A stretch of DNA of 64,000 nucleotides from Halorientalis regularis (GTDB lineage: Archaea > Halobacteriota > Halobacteria > Halobacteriales > Haloarculaceae): contig NZ_JALJCL010000003.1 of assembly GCF_023698535.1 (NCBI RefSeq), positions 186,001 to 250,000 of the forward strand. The letters are read 5' to 3'. The notes below the pieces were generated by a model, which saw only the letters and a list, made by a program, of their open reading frames with translations, made no database searches and was not told the DNA's origin. Position 1 is the first letter of the stretch. Every line of letters begins with the position of its first letter. The position numbers were made by a program, and so were the translations under genes. Below are positions 34,217-43,458 of this stretch, one piece after another.

Positions 34217-34512
34217 GGAGAAGTAACCGCGACGTCTGGATAGCGTCCACTCTGTTGAGTTACTGGGCGAAATTGCAACCCATTGTGGCTTTCAGCGGAA
34301 CAGTTTGACGACCTTCGGACCGCGTTTTTCCGGATTCTGTTTCGAGTTCTCCGATACGTACGAGTACGTGAGAAGTCACGATAACCGAAGGTAGAGATTC
34401 TCTGCCCGGAGGAATCACTCACCGTTGCTAGGTCAGAAATGCGCTGCATGAGACCGGTTGATGAGTCATTTCAGTTTTCTTCCGAGCAACAATTCCAACG
34501 CGTATGCATTGA
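34217..34512. other. Noncoding remnant before the truncated propeller fragment
   Basis: 296 AT-richer bases without a credible frame on either strand. The TGA at 34510-34512 interrupts the reading frame of the beta-propeller fragment downstream, and no upstream portion of that gene is recognisable here. Confidence 0.5.
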
Positions 34513-34908
34513 GAGCCCCAGTCTCAACTTCACGGTGCGGCAGGCAAAGACGGTCCGTTGCGAGTGTACTTCAGCGAACCGGGCAACGTCGTCGGAGCAC
34601 TCGACGCGACCGCAGGCGAGCAGGCGTGGTCGACCAGACTCGGTCCCGAAGAGAACACGATAACACCGGCACCGGTCGTCGGTGATCTCACGGGTGACGG
34701 TACCGCCGAGCTGGTGTCGGTCACGAACGGCGGTACCGTCACGGTTCTGAGTCCCGACTCGGGAAGCCAGCTGGCGGTCTATCGACGTGACGTGCCGGTC
34801 TGGACGTTCCCGACGGTCGCGGACGTGACCGAGGACCCTGGCGCGGAAGTGTTCGTGATCTACGGCGACGGCCGGATCACGTCGCTAGATTACACGGAGG
34901 AATCGTGA
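34513..34908 (+). pseudogene. C-terminal fragment of an FG-GAP/PQQ-type beta-propeller protein
   Basis: In frame from 34513 the sequence reads EPQSQLHGAAGKDGPLRVYF and continues to the stop at 34908. It contains two blade-like units: NVVGALDATAGEQAWSTRLG, and APVVGDLTGDGTAELVSVTN, whose DLTGDGTAEL matches the calcium-binding FG-GAP/VCBS pattern, followed by VADVTEDPGAEVFVIYGDG. There is no signal peptide or start for a complete protein, and a stop codon sits just upstream. GC-rich codon use contrasts with its AT-rich upstream flank, so the N-terminal part appears to have been lost by rearrangement. A start at TTG 34558 would give a short intact protein, which I consider unlikely. Confidence 0.6.
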
Positions 34909-34954
34909 CAGTACAAGCCGACGGGGACAGGTGGACAGCTCTGGATGGGGCGCG

Positions 34955-35293
34955 ATGATTCAATGGCATCCACTCCACGTCGGTACCGCTACCGGTCCGT
35001 CGTTGCCATCCATAACGATACTTACTGTTGCGGCTGCCGCAACTGCCCTATTGCTCGGCGTAGCACTCGCTGCATTCTTGCAACGGCGTTCCCGGTCATA
35101 TCTGTTGATCGGCGGCGCGTTCGCTGCGCTGTTCACCCGATCTGCTGTAGCAGCTTTGTCGACGATGGGATATTTATCGCCGGCGAGTCATCACTTGCTA
35201 GAACACGGGCTCGACGTGGTGTTGGTCGCGCTCGTCGTCGCAGCGGTCTATTTAGCGCGATCGGATGATCGCACGCCAGAGTACGAATCGTAA
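34955..35293 (+). CDS. Small membrane protein (DUF7471-like)
   Basis: A 112-residue protein with three membrane helices: SITILTVAAAATALLLGVALAAF (about residues 20-42), YLLIGGAFAALFTRSAVAAL and HHLLEHGLDVVLVALVVAAVYLA. It begins MIQWHPLHVG, resembling haloarchaeal DUF7471 proteins. The His residues at both helix ends (WHPLH, HHLLEHG) could be metal or haem contacts, but there is no evidence. ATG 34955 is preferred to GTG 34931. Its start lies 46 bases after the truncated propeller fragment. Confidence 0.55.
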   Translation: MIQWHPLHVGTATGPSLPSITILTVAAAATALLLGVALAAFLQRRSRSYLLIGGAFAALFTRSAVAALSTMGYLSPASHHLLEHGLDVVLVALVVAAVYLARSDDRTPEYES

Positions 35294-35472
35294 TATACGA
35301 GATGACGAATGTGGTTGGGTTGAACTCAACAGAAGACAAACAACAGTTCTCTCCTCCGAGGTTGTGGAGTTCGACGATCTTCCGAGACCCGGATCGTGTC
35401 GCCACTCGGACGCACCGCTACCGGTCGCACGGCCATCGTGTCACTTTTTCGCGCAGAGCCCCTCGTGTGGAT

Positions 35473-35649
35473 ATGAATCAAACGGCGATTTTGCACGCGA
35501 CAGCCGCAGTGATAGCCGGCGGCGGGTTTCTCGTTTCGGAACGACTTCTCAAATTCGGGCTGTTCGGCCTGGCGGGTCTCCTCTTCGTCGCCGGTATCGT
35601 GGTCGCCCGACGGGGCGACGGGGGCTCCGATCCCATCGACGGCGCCTGA
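35473..35649 (+). CDS. 58-residue membrane protein
   Basis: A small protein MNQTAILHATAAVIAGGGFL with two hydrophobic stretches (about residues 4-21 and 27-46; LLKFGLFGLAGLLFVAGIVV) and a basic-acidic tail ARRGDGGSDP. A longer in-frame open frame upstream (from 35302) has Arg/Ser-rich, non-halophilic residues, so I take the ATG at 35473. No family recognised; supported by hydrophobicity, start codon and typical composition. Confidence 0.45.
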   Translation: MNQTAILHATAAVIAGGGFLVSERLLKFGLFGLAGLLFVAGIVVARRGDGGSDPIDGA

Positions 35650-35690
35650 GCGCGACCGTCGGCGACACCTCGTTCGGTACCGTCTGTGAT

Positions 35691-36587
35691 CTAGGCGTCC
35701 CGGAGTTGCAGGAGCGTCCGCTCTTTACCGTGGCTCTCGAGCATCACGTCCGCCTGCGCACGCAGCCAGTCGGGGACGCCGGCGACGTGTTCGGCGTGGT
35801 CCTGTGGGCGTGCTTCCGGCTCACCGTGGAGCCGTGCGGGCTCGGAGTAGTGAGCGATCGGTCGGACGCCGTCCCAGGTGTCGCGGGCAAGCGCGAAGCC
35901 CTCGCGATAGGTGGTTCCGCGATCAGTGAACGAGTGGTGGTGATAGTCGAAGGTGACCGGGATGCCGACTCTGTCGGCCACCTGGTCGACGAGTTCCTCG
36001 ACGCTCCACAGCGATTGCGTGTCGTCGTTTTCGACGACGAGCCGCTCGCGGGCACGCGGGGGGAGGTCGTCGACGACACGACAGAACCGCTCGCCGGTGG
36101 CAGCCTTGTCGCCGTAGTGGGCACCGATGTGGACGTTGATCGCGTGCCGGGGCGAACGTGGGAGTCCCAGCAGGTCCAGCCACCGACCGTGATGCGCGAC
36201 CGACTCGACCGAACGCTCGACGGTCTCCTCGGACTCGCTTGCCAGCTTGCACCAGTGGCTCGGATGGAACGTGAGGCGCATGTCGTTGTTCCTGACGAGA
36301 TTGCCACACCGTTGCGCGATGCTTCGAACCCGCTCGTAGTTGGGGAGGTCCGTGAGTTGGAACTGTGAGTTCCACGGGATCAGCTTCGAACTACAGCGAT
36401 AGAACCGGATGTCGTGGTCGAGATTCCACTCGAGGATGCGTTCGAGGTCGGCGACGTTTCGCTCTGCGAGCGTGGCCGCGTATTCGATGCCCGCCGACTC
36501 CCAGGTGGACTTGTGCATGTCGCGGTTGCACCGACGCGGTGGGTCCCGGTCCCGAAGCGTGTGGTTCATCGCCGCGTACCCGAGCAT
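35691..36587 (-). CDS. uvsE: UV damage endonuclease
   Basis: A 298-residue UvsE/UVDE-type endonuclease that nicks DNA 5' of UV photoproducts in an alternative excision pathway. It starts MLGYAAMNHTLR, the family N-terminus, and has the TIM-barrel metal ligands: MRLTFHPSHW, INVHIGAHYGDK, LVVENDD, and FDYHHHSF, with a final HYSEPA. ATG 36587 gives the family start, whereas the longer frame adds a non-conserved hydrophobic leader. It is divergent from the NAD-binding protein gene. A photoprotective role suits a surface-brine organism. Confidence 0.85.
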   Translation of the reverse strand: MLGYAAMNHTLRDRDPPRRCNRDMHKSTWESAGIEYAATLAERNVADLERILEWNLDHDIRFYRCSSKLIPWNSQFQLTDLPNYERVRSIAQRCGNLVRNNDMRLTFHPSHWCKLASESEETVERSVESVAHHGRWLDLLGLPRSPRHAINVHIGAHYGDKAATGERFCRVVDDLPPRARERLVVENDDTQSLWSVEELVDQVADRVGIPVTFDYHHHSFTDRGTTYREGFALARDTWDGVRPIAHYSEPARLHGEPEARPQDHAEHVAGVPDWLRAQADVMLESHGKERTLLQLRDA

Positions 36588-36778
36588 GGCCGCCAGTACG
36601 AGCGCCGTCTGGATAGCTCCCCGGATCGCCACCGATCGTCACTGCCGGGCTCTCCGACGGTGCAGGCCAATCACCCACTGACGGCTCCGGGGATGGCCGA
36701 CACCCCGTGTCACAGGGGACAGCCGGCGTCGAGGGTAGCGCCACAAGATGCATTTGCGAGCAGCGTCTTTCGAAACCA

Positions 36779-37660
36779 ATGCGGGTTCTCGTTGTGGGTG
36801 CGACCGGATTCGTCGGCAGCCGACTCGTCGAGGCGCTGGTCGAGGCGGAGCACGAGGTCGTGGCTTTCTCCAGGAGTGCCACGCCGTCGGACTTCCCGGA
36901 CGGGGTCGAGGTGTTCAACGGCGACTTGGCTGAGCCGGCGTCACTCGAGGGCCTGTGTGAGGATATCGACGTGGCGTACTACCTGATCCACTCGTTGACG
37001 GCCGAGAACTTTGCCGATCTGGATCGGACGTACGCTCGACGGTTCCGTGAGCGGGCCTCGGCGGCCGGCGTCGACAGGGTGGTGTATCTGAGCGGTATCA
37101 GCGGCGACGAGCGTGACCTGTCGCCACATCTGGCCTCTCGCCGGGAGGTGGAGTCGGTCCTGGAATCCGGGAAGTTCGACCTCACCGTCCTGCGGGCGGC
37201 GATCATCATCGGGGCGGGGAGCTCCAGTTTCCGTATCGTCGACGACCTCACCGACAGGCTCCCGCTGATGACGGTCCCGAAGTGGGTTCGGACGCCGTGT
37301 CAGCCCATCGGCGTCGACGACGCCGTCGAGTACCTCGTCGACGTGCTCGACGCCCCGGAGACCCGCGGCGGCATCTACGACATCGGCGCAGAGACCGAGT
37401 GTACCTACGAGTCCCTGCTCAAGATGACCGCCGAGCAGAAAGGCAAGCGAATCCGCATCATCCCCGTTCCAGTCGTGTCGCCGGAGCTCTCTTCGCACTG
37501 GCTCCGGCTGACGACGGACGTCAAGTACGCCATCGCGCGGCCGCTCGTCGAGAGTATGCGCAACCCGGTGACGGTCGACCCGGAGCGGGACTTGCAGAAC
37601 GTCGTTCCCATCGAACGGACGCCGGTCGAAGAGGCGATCCGGCGGGCACTCGCCAGGTGA
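36779..37660 (+). CDS. NAD(P)-binding atypical SDR / NmrA-like protein
   Basis: A 293-residue atypical short-chain dehydrogenase/epimerase-like protein. The Rossmann motif is VLVVGATGFVGSRLVEAL (residues 3-20); DLAEPASLEGLCEDIDVAYY (around 52-71) and VDRVVYLSGISG follow. The classical YxxxK motif is missing, as in NmrA-like or complex I assembly-type proteins. Such haloarchaeal proteins are often named NAD-dependent epimerase/dehydratase; role unknown. Start ATG 36779 (MRVLVVG) is unambiguous. It is divergent from uvsE. Confidence 0.75.
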   Translation: MRVLVVGATGFVGSRLVEALVEAEHEVVAFSRSATPSDFPDGVEVFNGDLAEPASLEGLCEDIDVAYYLIHSLTAENFADLDRTYARRFRERASAAGVDRVVYLSGISGDERDLSPHLASRREVESVLESGKFDLTVLRAAIIIGAGSSSFRIVDDLTDRLPLMTVPKWVRTPCQPIGVDDAVEYLVDVLDAPETRGGIYDIGAETECTYESLLKMTAEQKGKRIRIIPVPVVSPELSSHWLRLTTDVKYAIARPLVESMRNPVTVDPERDLQNVVPIERTPVEEAIRRALAR

Positions 37661-37744
37661 TGAGCGGCGGTCGTCACCGTCGGCCCCGATGTCCGGTGCT
37701 GCCTCGGCGCTCGATACGCCCAGATCGGATGCGTGGCTGTTCGG

Positions 37745-39376
37745 TCACGCCTCGTGGACTGCCACGTCTGTGAGGGAGATGGTGACGGCTGTCCCGCCGA
37801 GGTCGCTCTCGTCGAACGAGAGCGTCCCGCCCATGCTCTGGACGGCCCAGTTGGTCCCCCAGAGGCCAAGGCTACTGGCGTGTTCGAAAGGTGTCTCACC
37901 GCCGGCCTCGATCACCGCCCGTTCCGACTCCGGAATCCCCGGGCCGTCGTCCGCGACGAGAAGACGGATATCCGCCCCCGTCTGCTCCGCACGAACCACG
38001 ACGCGTGGGGACTCCCCGTCGTTGTGTTCGACCGCGTTCTCGACGAGGTGGTCGACCACGTACCGGCACCGTTCGGGGTCGATCTGTATGCGCACGTCGG
38101 GGGCAGTGACGGTCACGTCGGCGGTCACACCAGCCGTTGCGTCGGCGACGACATCTTCGAGAAGCGGGCGTACCCTGACCTCGGTTCGGTCGGCCGCGGA
38201 CCGCTCCATGAGGTCCTGGACCCGCCGTGCCTCCTCGCTCAGTTCGCTCAGCCTGTCTACGCCGTCGACCGCCGGGGCGAGGTCGGCCTCCTCCGCGTGC
38301 GCCCGAATCACGTCCAGTTCGTTCCTGACGTTGTGACGGAGAATGCGATTGAGCACCGCCAGTCGCTGGCGCCGGATCTCGCGGTCCGTCACGTCGATCA
38401 ACATGACGGTGTATCCGAACGTCTCCCCGTACTCGTCGACGAGCGGCGAGACGCTCGGTTCGAACTGTCTGCGGCCCGCCGTCGTCCGGCAGGTGATGGT
38501 GCTGTGCTCGGTCAGTGACGTCACCGAGTGGTCCGTGACATCGGCCAGCGTCTGTGCGCCGCCGAACATTCGCTCGGCCGGTTCGTTGACTCGGACCACC
38601 CGTGCCCCGTCGTCGAGGACGAAAATCGCCTCGTCGGTCTCTGTCAGTGCCGCCCGCTCACCCAGTCGCCGGGTCGCGGGGACGCGCGTCACCACATCGT
38701 AGCGAGTGACCCCCAGCGCGAGGCCAGCGGCGACAATCAAAAACGTGCTCCCGCTCAGCACGTCGTTCAGCAGCGGCGTCGCGGGGCGGGTCGTCTGCAC
38801 GGTAAAAACGAACCCGGCCATCGGTACCACGACGAGGAGACTCTGCACGGTCGACAGTCGGTCGTGACGATACGTAGCGACGACGACGCCCCCGATCAGG
38901 GCGAACACGAGCGTCAGGAGCGCGAGTGTGACCACCGACTGTGCCGTGTTGAGCGTCTGGAGCGTCTCGGTACCGACCAGCGAGGTCGTGATCCACCCCT
39001 CCCGTATCAGCCGTCCGAAAACGTTTATCGCGACGAGGAGCGTCACGACAAGCGCTCCCGCGAACACCCGTCCGAGCGTGACGTACCGCCCGATCCCGAT
39101 GTACCGTGCTGCGAACGTCATCCACGGAACGGTCAGAAGGAGGATCGCAGACCCCAGCCGTATGTTCCCGAGCGGCGTCGCCGCGTGCAGCCCAGCGTAC
39201 CCGATCCCGAGGAGCGACACCACCGCGGCGAGGACGACGAACGGCCTGGCGAGTCCGGTGCGGGCATCACCGTGCCGGAGTCGTCGGTACACAGTCACCC
39301 CCACTACCCCGGCGACACCGCCACTCACCGCTGGAATACCGACCCTGAACAGCGCCCACGGACCGAGTTGAATCAC
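37745..39376 (-). CDS. Sensor histidine kinase with membrane domain and PAS
   Basis: A 543-residue kinase from GTG 39376. Residues 1-225 hold about seven membrane helices; a PAS-like domain follows (IFVLDDGARVVRVNEPAERM, about 250-330). The dimerisation helix has His348 (LRHNVRNELDVI), and the ATPase domain has N447 (HLVENAVEHND) and DDGPGIP at 476-482; a Gly-rich lid (SSLGLWGTNWAV) is present. The GTG start is chosen because VIQLGPWALFRVG begins the first helix as in related kinases; upstream codons in frame are Arg/His-rich and improbable. No regulator is adjacent. Confidence 0.8.
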   Translation of the reverse strand: MIQLGPWALFRVGIPAVSGGVAGVVGVTVYRRLRHGDARTGLARPFVVLAAVVSLLGIGYAGLHAATPLGNIRLGSAILLLTVPWMTFAARYIGIGRYVTLGRVFAGALVVTLLVAINVFGRLIREGWITTSLVGTETLQTLNTAQSVVTLALLTLVFALIGGVVVATYRHDRLSTVQSLLVVVPMAGFVFTVQTTRPATPLLNDVLSGSTFLIVAAGLALGVTRYDVVTRVPATRRLGERAALTETDEAIFVLDDGARVVRVNEPAERMFGGAQTLADVTDHSVTSLTEHSTITCRTTAGRRQFEPSVSPLVDEYGETFGYTVMLIDVTDREIRRQRLAVLNRILRHNVRNELDVIRAHAEEADLAPAVDGVDRLSELSEEARRVQDLMERSAADRTEVRVRPLLEDVVADATAGVTADVTVTAPDVRIQIDPERCRYVVDHLVENAVEHNDGESPRVVVRAEQTGADIRLLVADDGPGIPESERAVIEAGGETPFEHASSLGLWGTNWAVQSMGGTLSFDESDLGGTAVTISLTDVAVHEA

Positions 39377-39639
39377 GTTATCGTGTTGGGTGGCTTCAGT
39401 GTCAAATCGGTTGTGGACCGACCGTCTTCCGACGGCACCGGGCACGTGCACGAACCGCCACGGACCGCAGTCAGCGACTGTGCCGTCGTATCGGAACCGA
39501 CGGGCGGTCGTCGCCTCGAGCGACACCACGGAGACGACCCGGTCTGTCGACGCGCCGTGATCGAGTCCGGACGGGTGTTTCCCGCGCTGAAACACCGCCA
39601 GCCCAGTTTTACTATTCGGGGACCGATCCCGTCGTACGG

Positions 39640-39864
39640 ATGACCGACCACGCGATACCCCTCTATCCGATCGCCCTCGTCTGTGCTAACGTCGGGGTCG
39701 CGGCCGTTCTGGCAGCGGTCGCGGCACCTGTTCCAGTGCTACTACTGGGCGCCGTGACGGTGTTGCTTCTCTGGTGTCTCGCCGATTCCTGGTACCGCAC
39801 CGAGCCGGCCCACGGGCGACGGCCGAGCGAAAGCCATCGGAGAGACCCGACCCGTGCCGACTGA
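39640..39864 (+). CDS. Small two-helix membrane protein
   Basis: A 74-residue protein with two membrane helices (IALVCANVGVAAVLAAVAA and VPVLLLGAVTVLLLWCLADS) and an Arg/Glu/His tail. It is divergent from the kinase gene and starts at ATG 39640. No family is recognised. Confidence is limited since small hydrophobic frames can arise by chance in high-GC DNA, but initiation site and spacing are reasonable. Confidence 0.45.
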   Translation: MTDHAIPLYPIALVCANVGVAAVLAAVAAPVPVLLLGAVTVLLLWCLADSWYRTEPAHGRRPSESHRRDPTRAD

Positions 39865-40021
39865 TCGACCGGGCGTCGTCAGTTACAGATAGACGGCCAC
39901 ACGGCTCGTCCGTAGCACCAGGGTACAGGACTACGACACAGCGGCGACTCGATCGAGGTGGTCGCCGCTCGCGGACGGAACCGCAGGTCGTATGTCCCAG
40001 CGTCTGTCCTGTGTACACAGG

Positions 40022-40798
40022 ATGACCACTGTGAGTGTAGTCGGTTGTGGAAACATGGGCGGAGCCATGGTGACTGGGCTCGCTGCGACCGACGACTACG
40101 ACGTGACGGCGATCGATCTCGACCCGGACGCGCTGGCGGCGGTAGCCGACGACGCGGACCGGACGACTGACGACATCGCCGCCGCTCGGGAGGCCGACAT
40201 CGTCGTGCTGGCGGTGAAGCCGAAAGCGATCGATGCAGTCCTCGACGACCTCGACGCCCGTCCGGATCAGTCACTCGTAACCATCGCTGCGGGTGTTCCG
40301 CGAGCGTACGTCGCCGAGCGGACGGACGCAACCGTCGTTCGGATCATGCCGAACCTCGCGGCGAAAACCGGTAACATGGCGGCCGCCGCAACCGAGACAG
40401 GCATCACCGACGAGGTCCGCGAGATGCTCGCTGCTGTCGGCGAGTTCGTCGAGATCGACGAAGACAGCATGGACATCTCGACGGCAGTCAACGGGAGCGG
40501 ACCGGCCTTCGTGTTCTACCTCATCGACGCGATGAAACAGGCTGGCATCGACGGGGGACTCGATCCGGAGCAGGCCGAGACGCTGGCAGCGCAGACGTTC
40601 AAGGGTGCCGCCGAAACGGTCCTCGACGACGATCGCGATGTCTCGGAACTCATCGACGCCGTCTGTTCGCCGAACGGGACGACTATCGAAGGTATGGAGG
40701 TTCTGTGGGACAGCGATGCCGACACAGCGGTGATCGAAGCCGTCGCAGCCGCCGAAGCACGGTCGCGCGAGCTAGGCACACAATTCCAAGATGAGTGA
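40022..40798 (+). CDS. proC: Pyrroline-5-carboxylate reductase
   Basis: A 258-residue reductase making proline from pyrroline-5-carboxylate with NAD(P)H. The N-terminal Rossmann motif is [15 protein letters not shown] (residues 6-20); the C-terminal dimer domain has [25 protein letters not shown], and the family signature [15 protein letters not shown]. It starts at ATG 40022 and overlaps proB by eight bases, so proC-proB-proA form one coupled operon. Confidence 0.95.
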   Translation: MTTVSVVGCGNMGGAMVTGLAATDDYDVTAIDLDPDALAAVADDADRTTDDIAAAREADIVVLAVKPKAIDAVLDDLDARPDQSLVTIAAGVPRAYVAERTDATVVRIMPNLAAKTGNMAAAATETGITDEVREMLAAVGEFVEIDEDSMDISTAVNGSGPAFVFYLIDAMKQAGIDGGLDPEQAETLAAQTFKGAAETVLDDDRDVSELIDAVCSPNGTTIEGMEVLWDSDADTAVIEAVAAAEARSRELGTQFQDE

Positions 40799-41648
40799 GC
40801 CCACCCTCACCGACGCCGTCGATAGCGACACCGTCGAGCAGGCGCGCGAACAGGCCGCGGCGGCGGACCGGGTGATCGTCAAGGCAGGCACGAACTCCCT
40901 GACTGACAGTAACTCACGGCTCGACCGGGTGAAACTCGACACGCTGGTCAGCGATATTATGGACCTCCGAAACCGGGGCAAAGAGGTGCTGCTGGTCTCC
41001 TCGGGTGCAGTGGGTGCCGGCAAAGGGATACTCAACAGTGAGGAGGTCGAGGCCGAGACCCTCGAGCAGAGTCAGGCGCTGTCGACGATCGGCCAGAGCC
41101 ACCTGATGCGCCACTACACCCAGAGCTTCGACCGCTACGACCAGACGGTCGCACAGATCCTGCTGACCGAGCACGACCTGGCCAACCCCGATCGGTTCAC
41201 GAACGTCCGCAATACCGTCGAGGCCCTGTTCGAGTGGGGGATCGTGCCGATCATCAACGAGAACGACGCGGTCGCGACCGAGGAGATTCAGATCGGCGAC
41301 AACGACATGCTCTCGGCGTCGGTCGCTATCGGCCTCGACGTCGATCTGCTGGTGACCCTGACCGACGTCGACGGCGTCTACACCGGCAATCCGAAGGAAG
41401 ACGACGGGGCAGAACTGATCAGAGCCGTCGGCACGAACTACGATGCGGTCCAGTCGCTCGTCGACGACAGCACGACCGCCGAGTTCGGCGGTATCCAGAC
41501 GAAAGTGGAGGGCGCACGCGACGTGAGCGAGCACGGCATCCCCGCGATTATCGCGGGGTCGGCGGACCGAGACGTGCTGGAACGGATCGCTACTGCCAAA
41601 TCGGTGGGCACGCTATTCGTCCCGATAGACGGAGCCACAGATGACTGA
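40791..41648 (+). CDS. proB: Glutamate 5-kinase
   Basis: A 285-residue amino-acid kinase catalysing the first step from glutamate to proline. [12 protein letters not shown] (residues 25-36), [24 protein letters not shown] with the aspartate ligand, and [13 protein letters not shown] mark the family. [20 protein letters not shown] is the C-terminal phosphate-loop signature. No PUA domain follows, as is normal for archaeal short forms. Overlaps proC and proA by eight bases. Confidence 0.95.
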   Translation: MSEPTLTDAVDSDTVEQAREQAAAADRVIVKAGTNSLTDSNSRLDRVKLDTLVSDIMDLRNRGKEVLLVSSGAVGAGKGILNSEEVEAETLEQSQALSTIGQSHLMRHYTQSFDRYDQTVAQILLTEHDLANPDRFTNVRNTVEALFEWGIVPIINENDAVATEEIQIGDNDMLSASVAIGLDVDLLVTLTDVDGVYTGNPKEDDGAELIRAVGTNYDAVQSLVDDSTTAEFGGIQTKVEGARDVSEHGIPAIIAGSADRDVLERIATAKSVGTLFVPIDGATDD

Positions 41649-42972
41649 GTACGACACGGAATCCCAAGTGACCGAAGCACAGCACGCCGCGTTGCAGTTG
41701 GCAAACGTCGACGAGGCGACGCGCAACGCCGCGCTCGAATCGATCGCCGACGCCATTCGTGACCACGCGGCGGAGATCCGGGCGGCCAACGCGACCGACG
41801 TGGAGGAGGCAGAGGCCATGCTCGAACGGGGCGAGTACACACAGGCGCTCGTCGACCGGCTGAAACTCGACGACGCGAAACTGGAGAGCATCGCCGAAAT
41901 GGTCGAGAGCGTCGCCGAACAACAGGATCCACTCGGTGAGACACTGGAGGCCCGGAAACTGGACGCGGATCTCGAACTGTACAAGGTCTCCGTGCCGATC
42001 GGCGTCGTCGGCACCATCTTCGAGTCACGGCCGGACGCGCTGGTCCAGATCGCCGCCCTCGCACTCAAATCCGGCAACGCCGTCATCCTCAAGGGCGGCA
42101 GCGAGGCGAGCGAGTCCAACCGCACCCTCTACGAAATCATCCGCGAGGCGACCGCCGAACTGCCCGACGGCTGGGTCCAGCTCATCGAAGCCCACGAGGA
42201 GGTCGACCGCCTGCTGGAGATGGACGAGCAGGTGGATCTGCTGATGCCTCGTGGCTCCTCGGAGTTCGTCTCCTACATCCAGGACAATACCCAAATTCCC
42301 GTCCTGGGCCATACGGAGGGAGTCTGCCACGTCTACGTCGACGAAGCCGCCGACCTCGAACAGGCCGAGGCGATCGCCTTCGACGCCAAGGTCCAGTATC
42401 CGGCGGTGTGTAACGCCGTCGAGACGCTGCTGGTCGACAGACGCGTCGCCGAGACGTTTCTCCCGCCCATGGTCGAGCGCTACGAGGCTGCCGATGTCGA
42501 ACTCCGCGGAGATGAGGCGACTCGCGAGATCGTCGACGTGGGCGAAGCGACCGACGACGACTGGGACAGCGAGTACGGTGACCTCGAGCTGTCGATCAAG
42601 ATCGTCTCGGACGTGTACGAGGCTGTCGAACACATCAACGCGCACGGCTCGAAGCATACCGAGTCGATCGTCACCGAAGACGCCGAGACCGCCGAGACGT
42701 TCATGACCGGGATCGACGCCGCGAGCGTCTTCCACAACGCCTCGACGCGCTTCGCCGACGGATATCGCTACGGTCTCGGCGCTGAGGTCGGCATCTCGAC
42801 CGGGAAGATTCACGCCCGCGGCCCGGTGGGTCTGGCGGGACTGACGACCTACAAGTACTACCTCGAGGGCGACGGCCAGCTCGTGGCCACCTACGCAGGT
42901 GAAGACGCCACACCGTTCTCCCACGAATCCCTCGACGGGGAGTGGACGCCCGGCCGACTCGAGGACGAATAG
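41641..42972 (+). CDS. proA: Gamma-glutamyl phosphate reductase
   Basis: A 443-residue ALDH-superfamily enzyme making glutamate semialdehyde. [20 protein letters not shown] (about residues 120-139), [26 protein letters not shown], and the catalytic Cys in [14 protein letters not shown] (about 256-262) are clear. The C-terminal [13 protein letters not shown] closes the family pattern. It ends the pro operon; the genome also carries a broken proline dehydrogenase 2 kb away (45195-46015). Confidence 0.95.
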   Translation: MTEYDTESQVTEAQHAALQLANVDEATRNAALESIADAIRDHAAEIRAANATDVEEAEAMLERGEYTQALVDRLKLDDAKLESIAEMVESVAEQQDPLGETLEARKLDADLELYKVSVPIGVVGTIFESRPDALVQIAALALKSGNAVILKGGSEASESNRTLYEIIREATAELPDGWVQLIEAHEEVDRLLEMDEQVDLLMPRGSSEFVSYIQDNTQIPVLGHTEGVCHVYVDEAADLEQAEAIAFDAKVQYPAVCNAVETLLVDRRVAETFLPPMVERYEAADVELRGDEATREIVDVGEATDDDWDSEYGDLELSIKIVSDVYEAVEHINAHGSKHTESIVTEDAETAETFMTGIDAASVFHNASTRFADGYRYGLGAEVGISTGKIHARGPVGLAGLTTYKYYLEGDGQLVATYAGEDATPFSHESLDGEWTPGRLEDE

Positions 42973-43270
42973 CAGACGGCCGAGCGACCGTTTCCGGGGA
43001 CGAGTAACGGCCGAAGAGTCCTCACAACACACAGCGCCGGGACGTCCCGGCTCTGCCCTGTGATCGTGGTGGAGAGCGGTCGACCCGGAGAACCGGATCC
43101 GTACCACGGAACGCCGCTCGCCTCGTGCTATCGGGTCCGACTGAACGACCCGGTTTCGCCGAGACGTTTCGGCAGTATCGGCGGGGCTTTTACAGTCGGC
43201 GGAGTCACTCGACGGTCCCTGAACGTGCGTCGCCACGATCGAGTACGCTGACCCGGCGGCGAGAGAGATT

Positions 43271-43288
43271 TCGTATCGCGATATACGA
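43271..43288. promoter_or_regulatory. Inverted repeat TCGTAT-N6-ATACGA
   Basis: A perfect six-base dyad with a six-base spacer, surrounded by AT-rich flanks, some 170 bases before ilvE. It has the form of a dimeric HTH operator. The regulated gene is unclear. Confidence 0.4.
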
Positions 43289-43425
43289 TTTATGGGACCG
43301 TTACCCGGGCGGAGCGTCGCTGCGTGGACACGTCGAAGTCGTCCGGCTGTCGGCACGTTCTCCGGAGACTCTTGCCCCGCCCACCGGGGGGTGCCGTCGT
43401 GCGAGCCGTCGGCACGGCACGAAAA

Positions 43426-43435
43426 CTGTTAAGAG
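43426..43435 (+). promoter_or_regulatory. TATA-like promoter of ilvE
   Basis: CTGTTAAGAG is centred 28 bases before the ilvE ATG at 43459, giving a practically leaderless transcript. Confidence 0.45.
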
Positions 43436-43458
43436 CGGATTGGGCCAACCAGTTACCA

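Larger units (their letters stand above)
42973..43458. other. Noncoding region between proA and ilvE
   Basis: 486 bases with no convincing gene; a 63-codon frame at 43060-43251 has no halophilic character. It contains a perfect inverted repeat at 43271-43288 and the ilvE promoter at 43426-43435. The area 43261-43300 is AT-rich for this genome. Confidence 0.5.

Noticed and set aside
43060-43251. A 63-codon plus-strand frame between proA and ilvE
   Set aside because: Pro/Arg-rich, not acidic, no promoter or ribosome-binding site, no motif.
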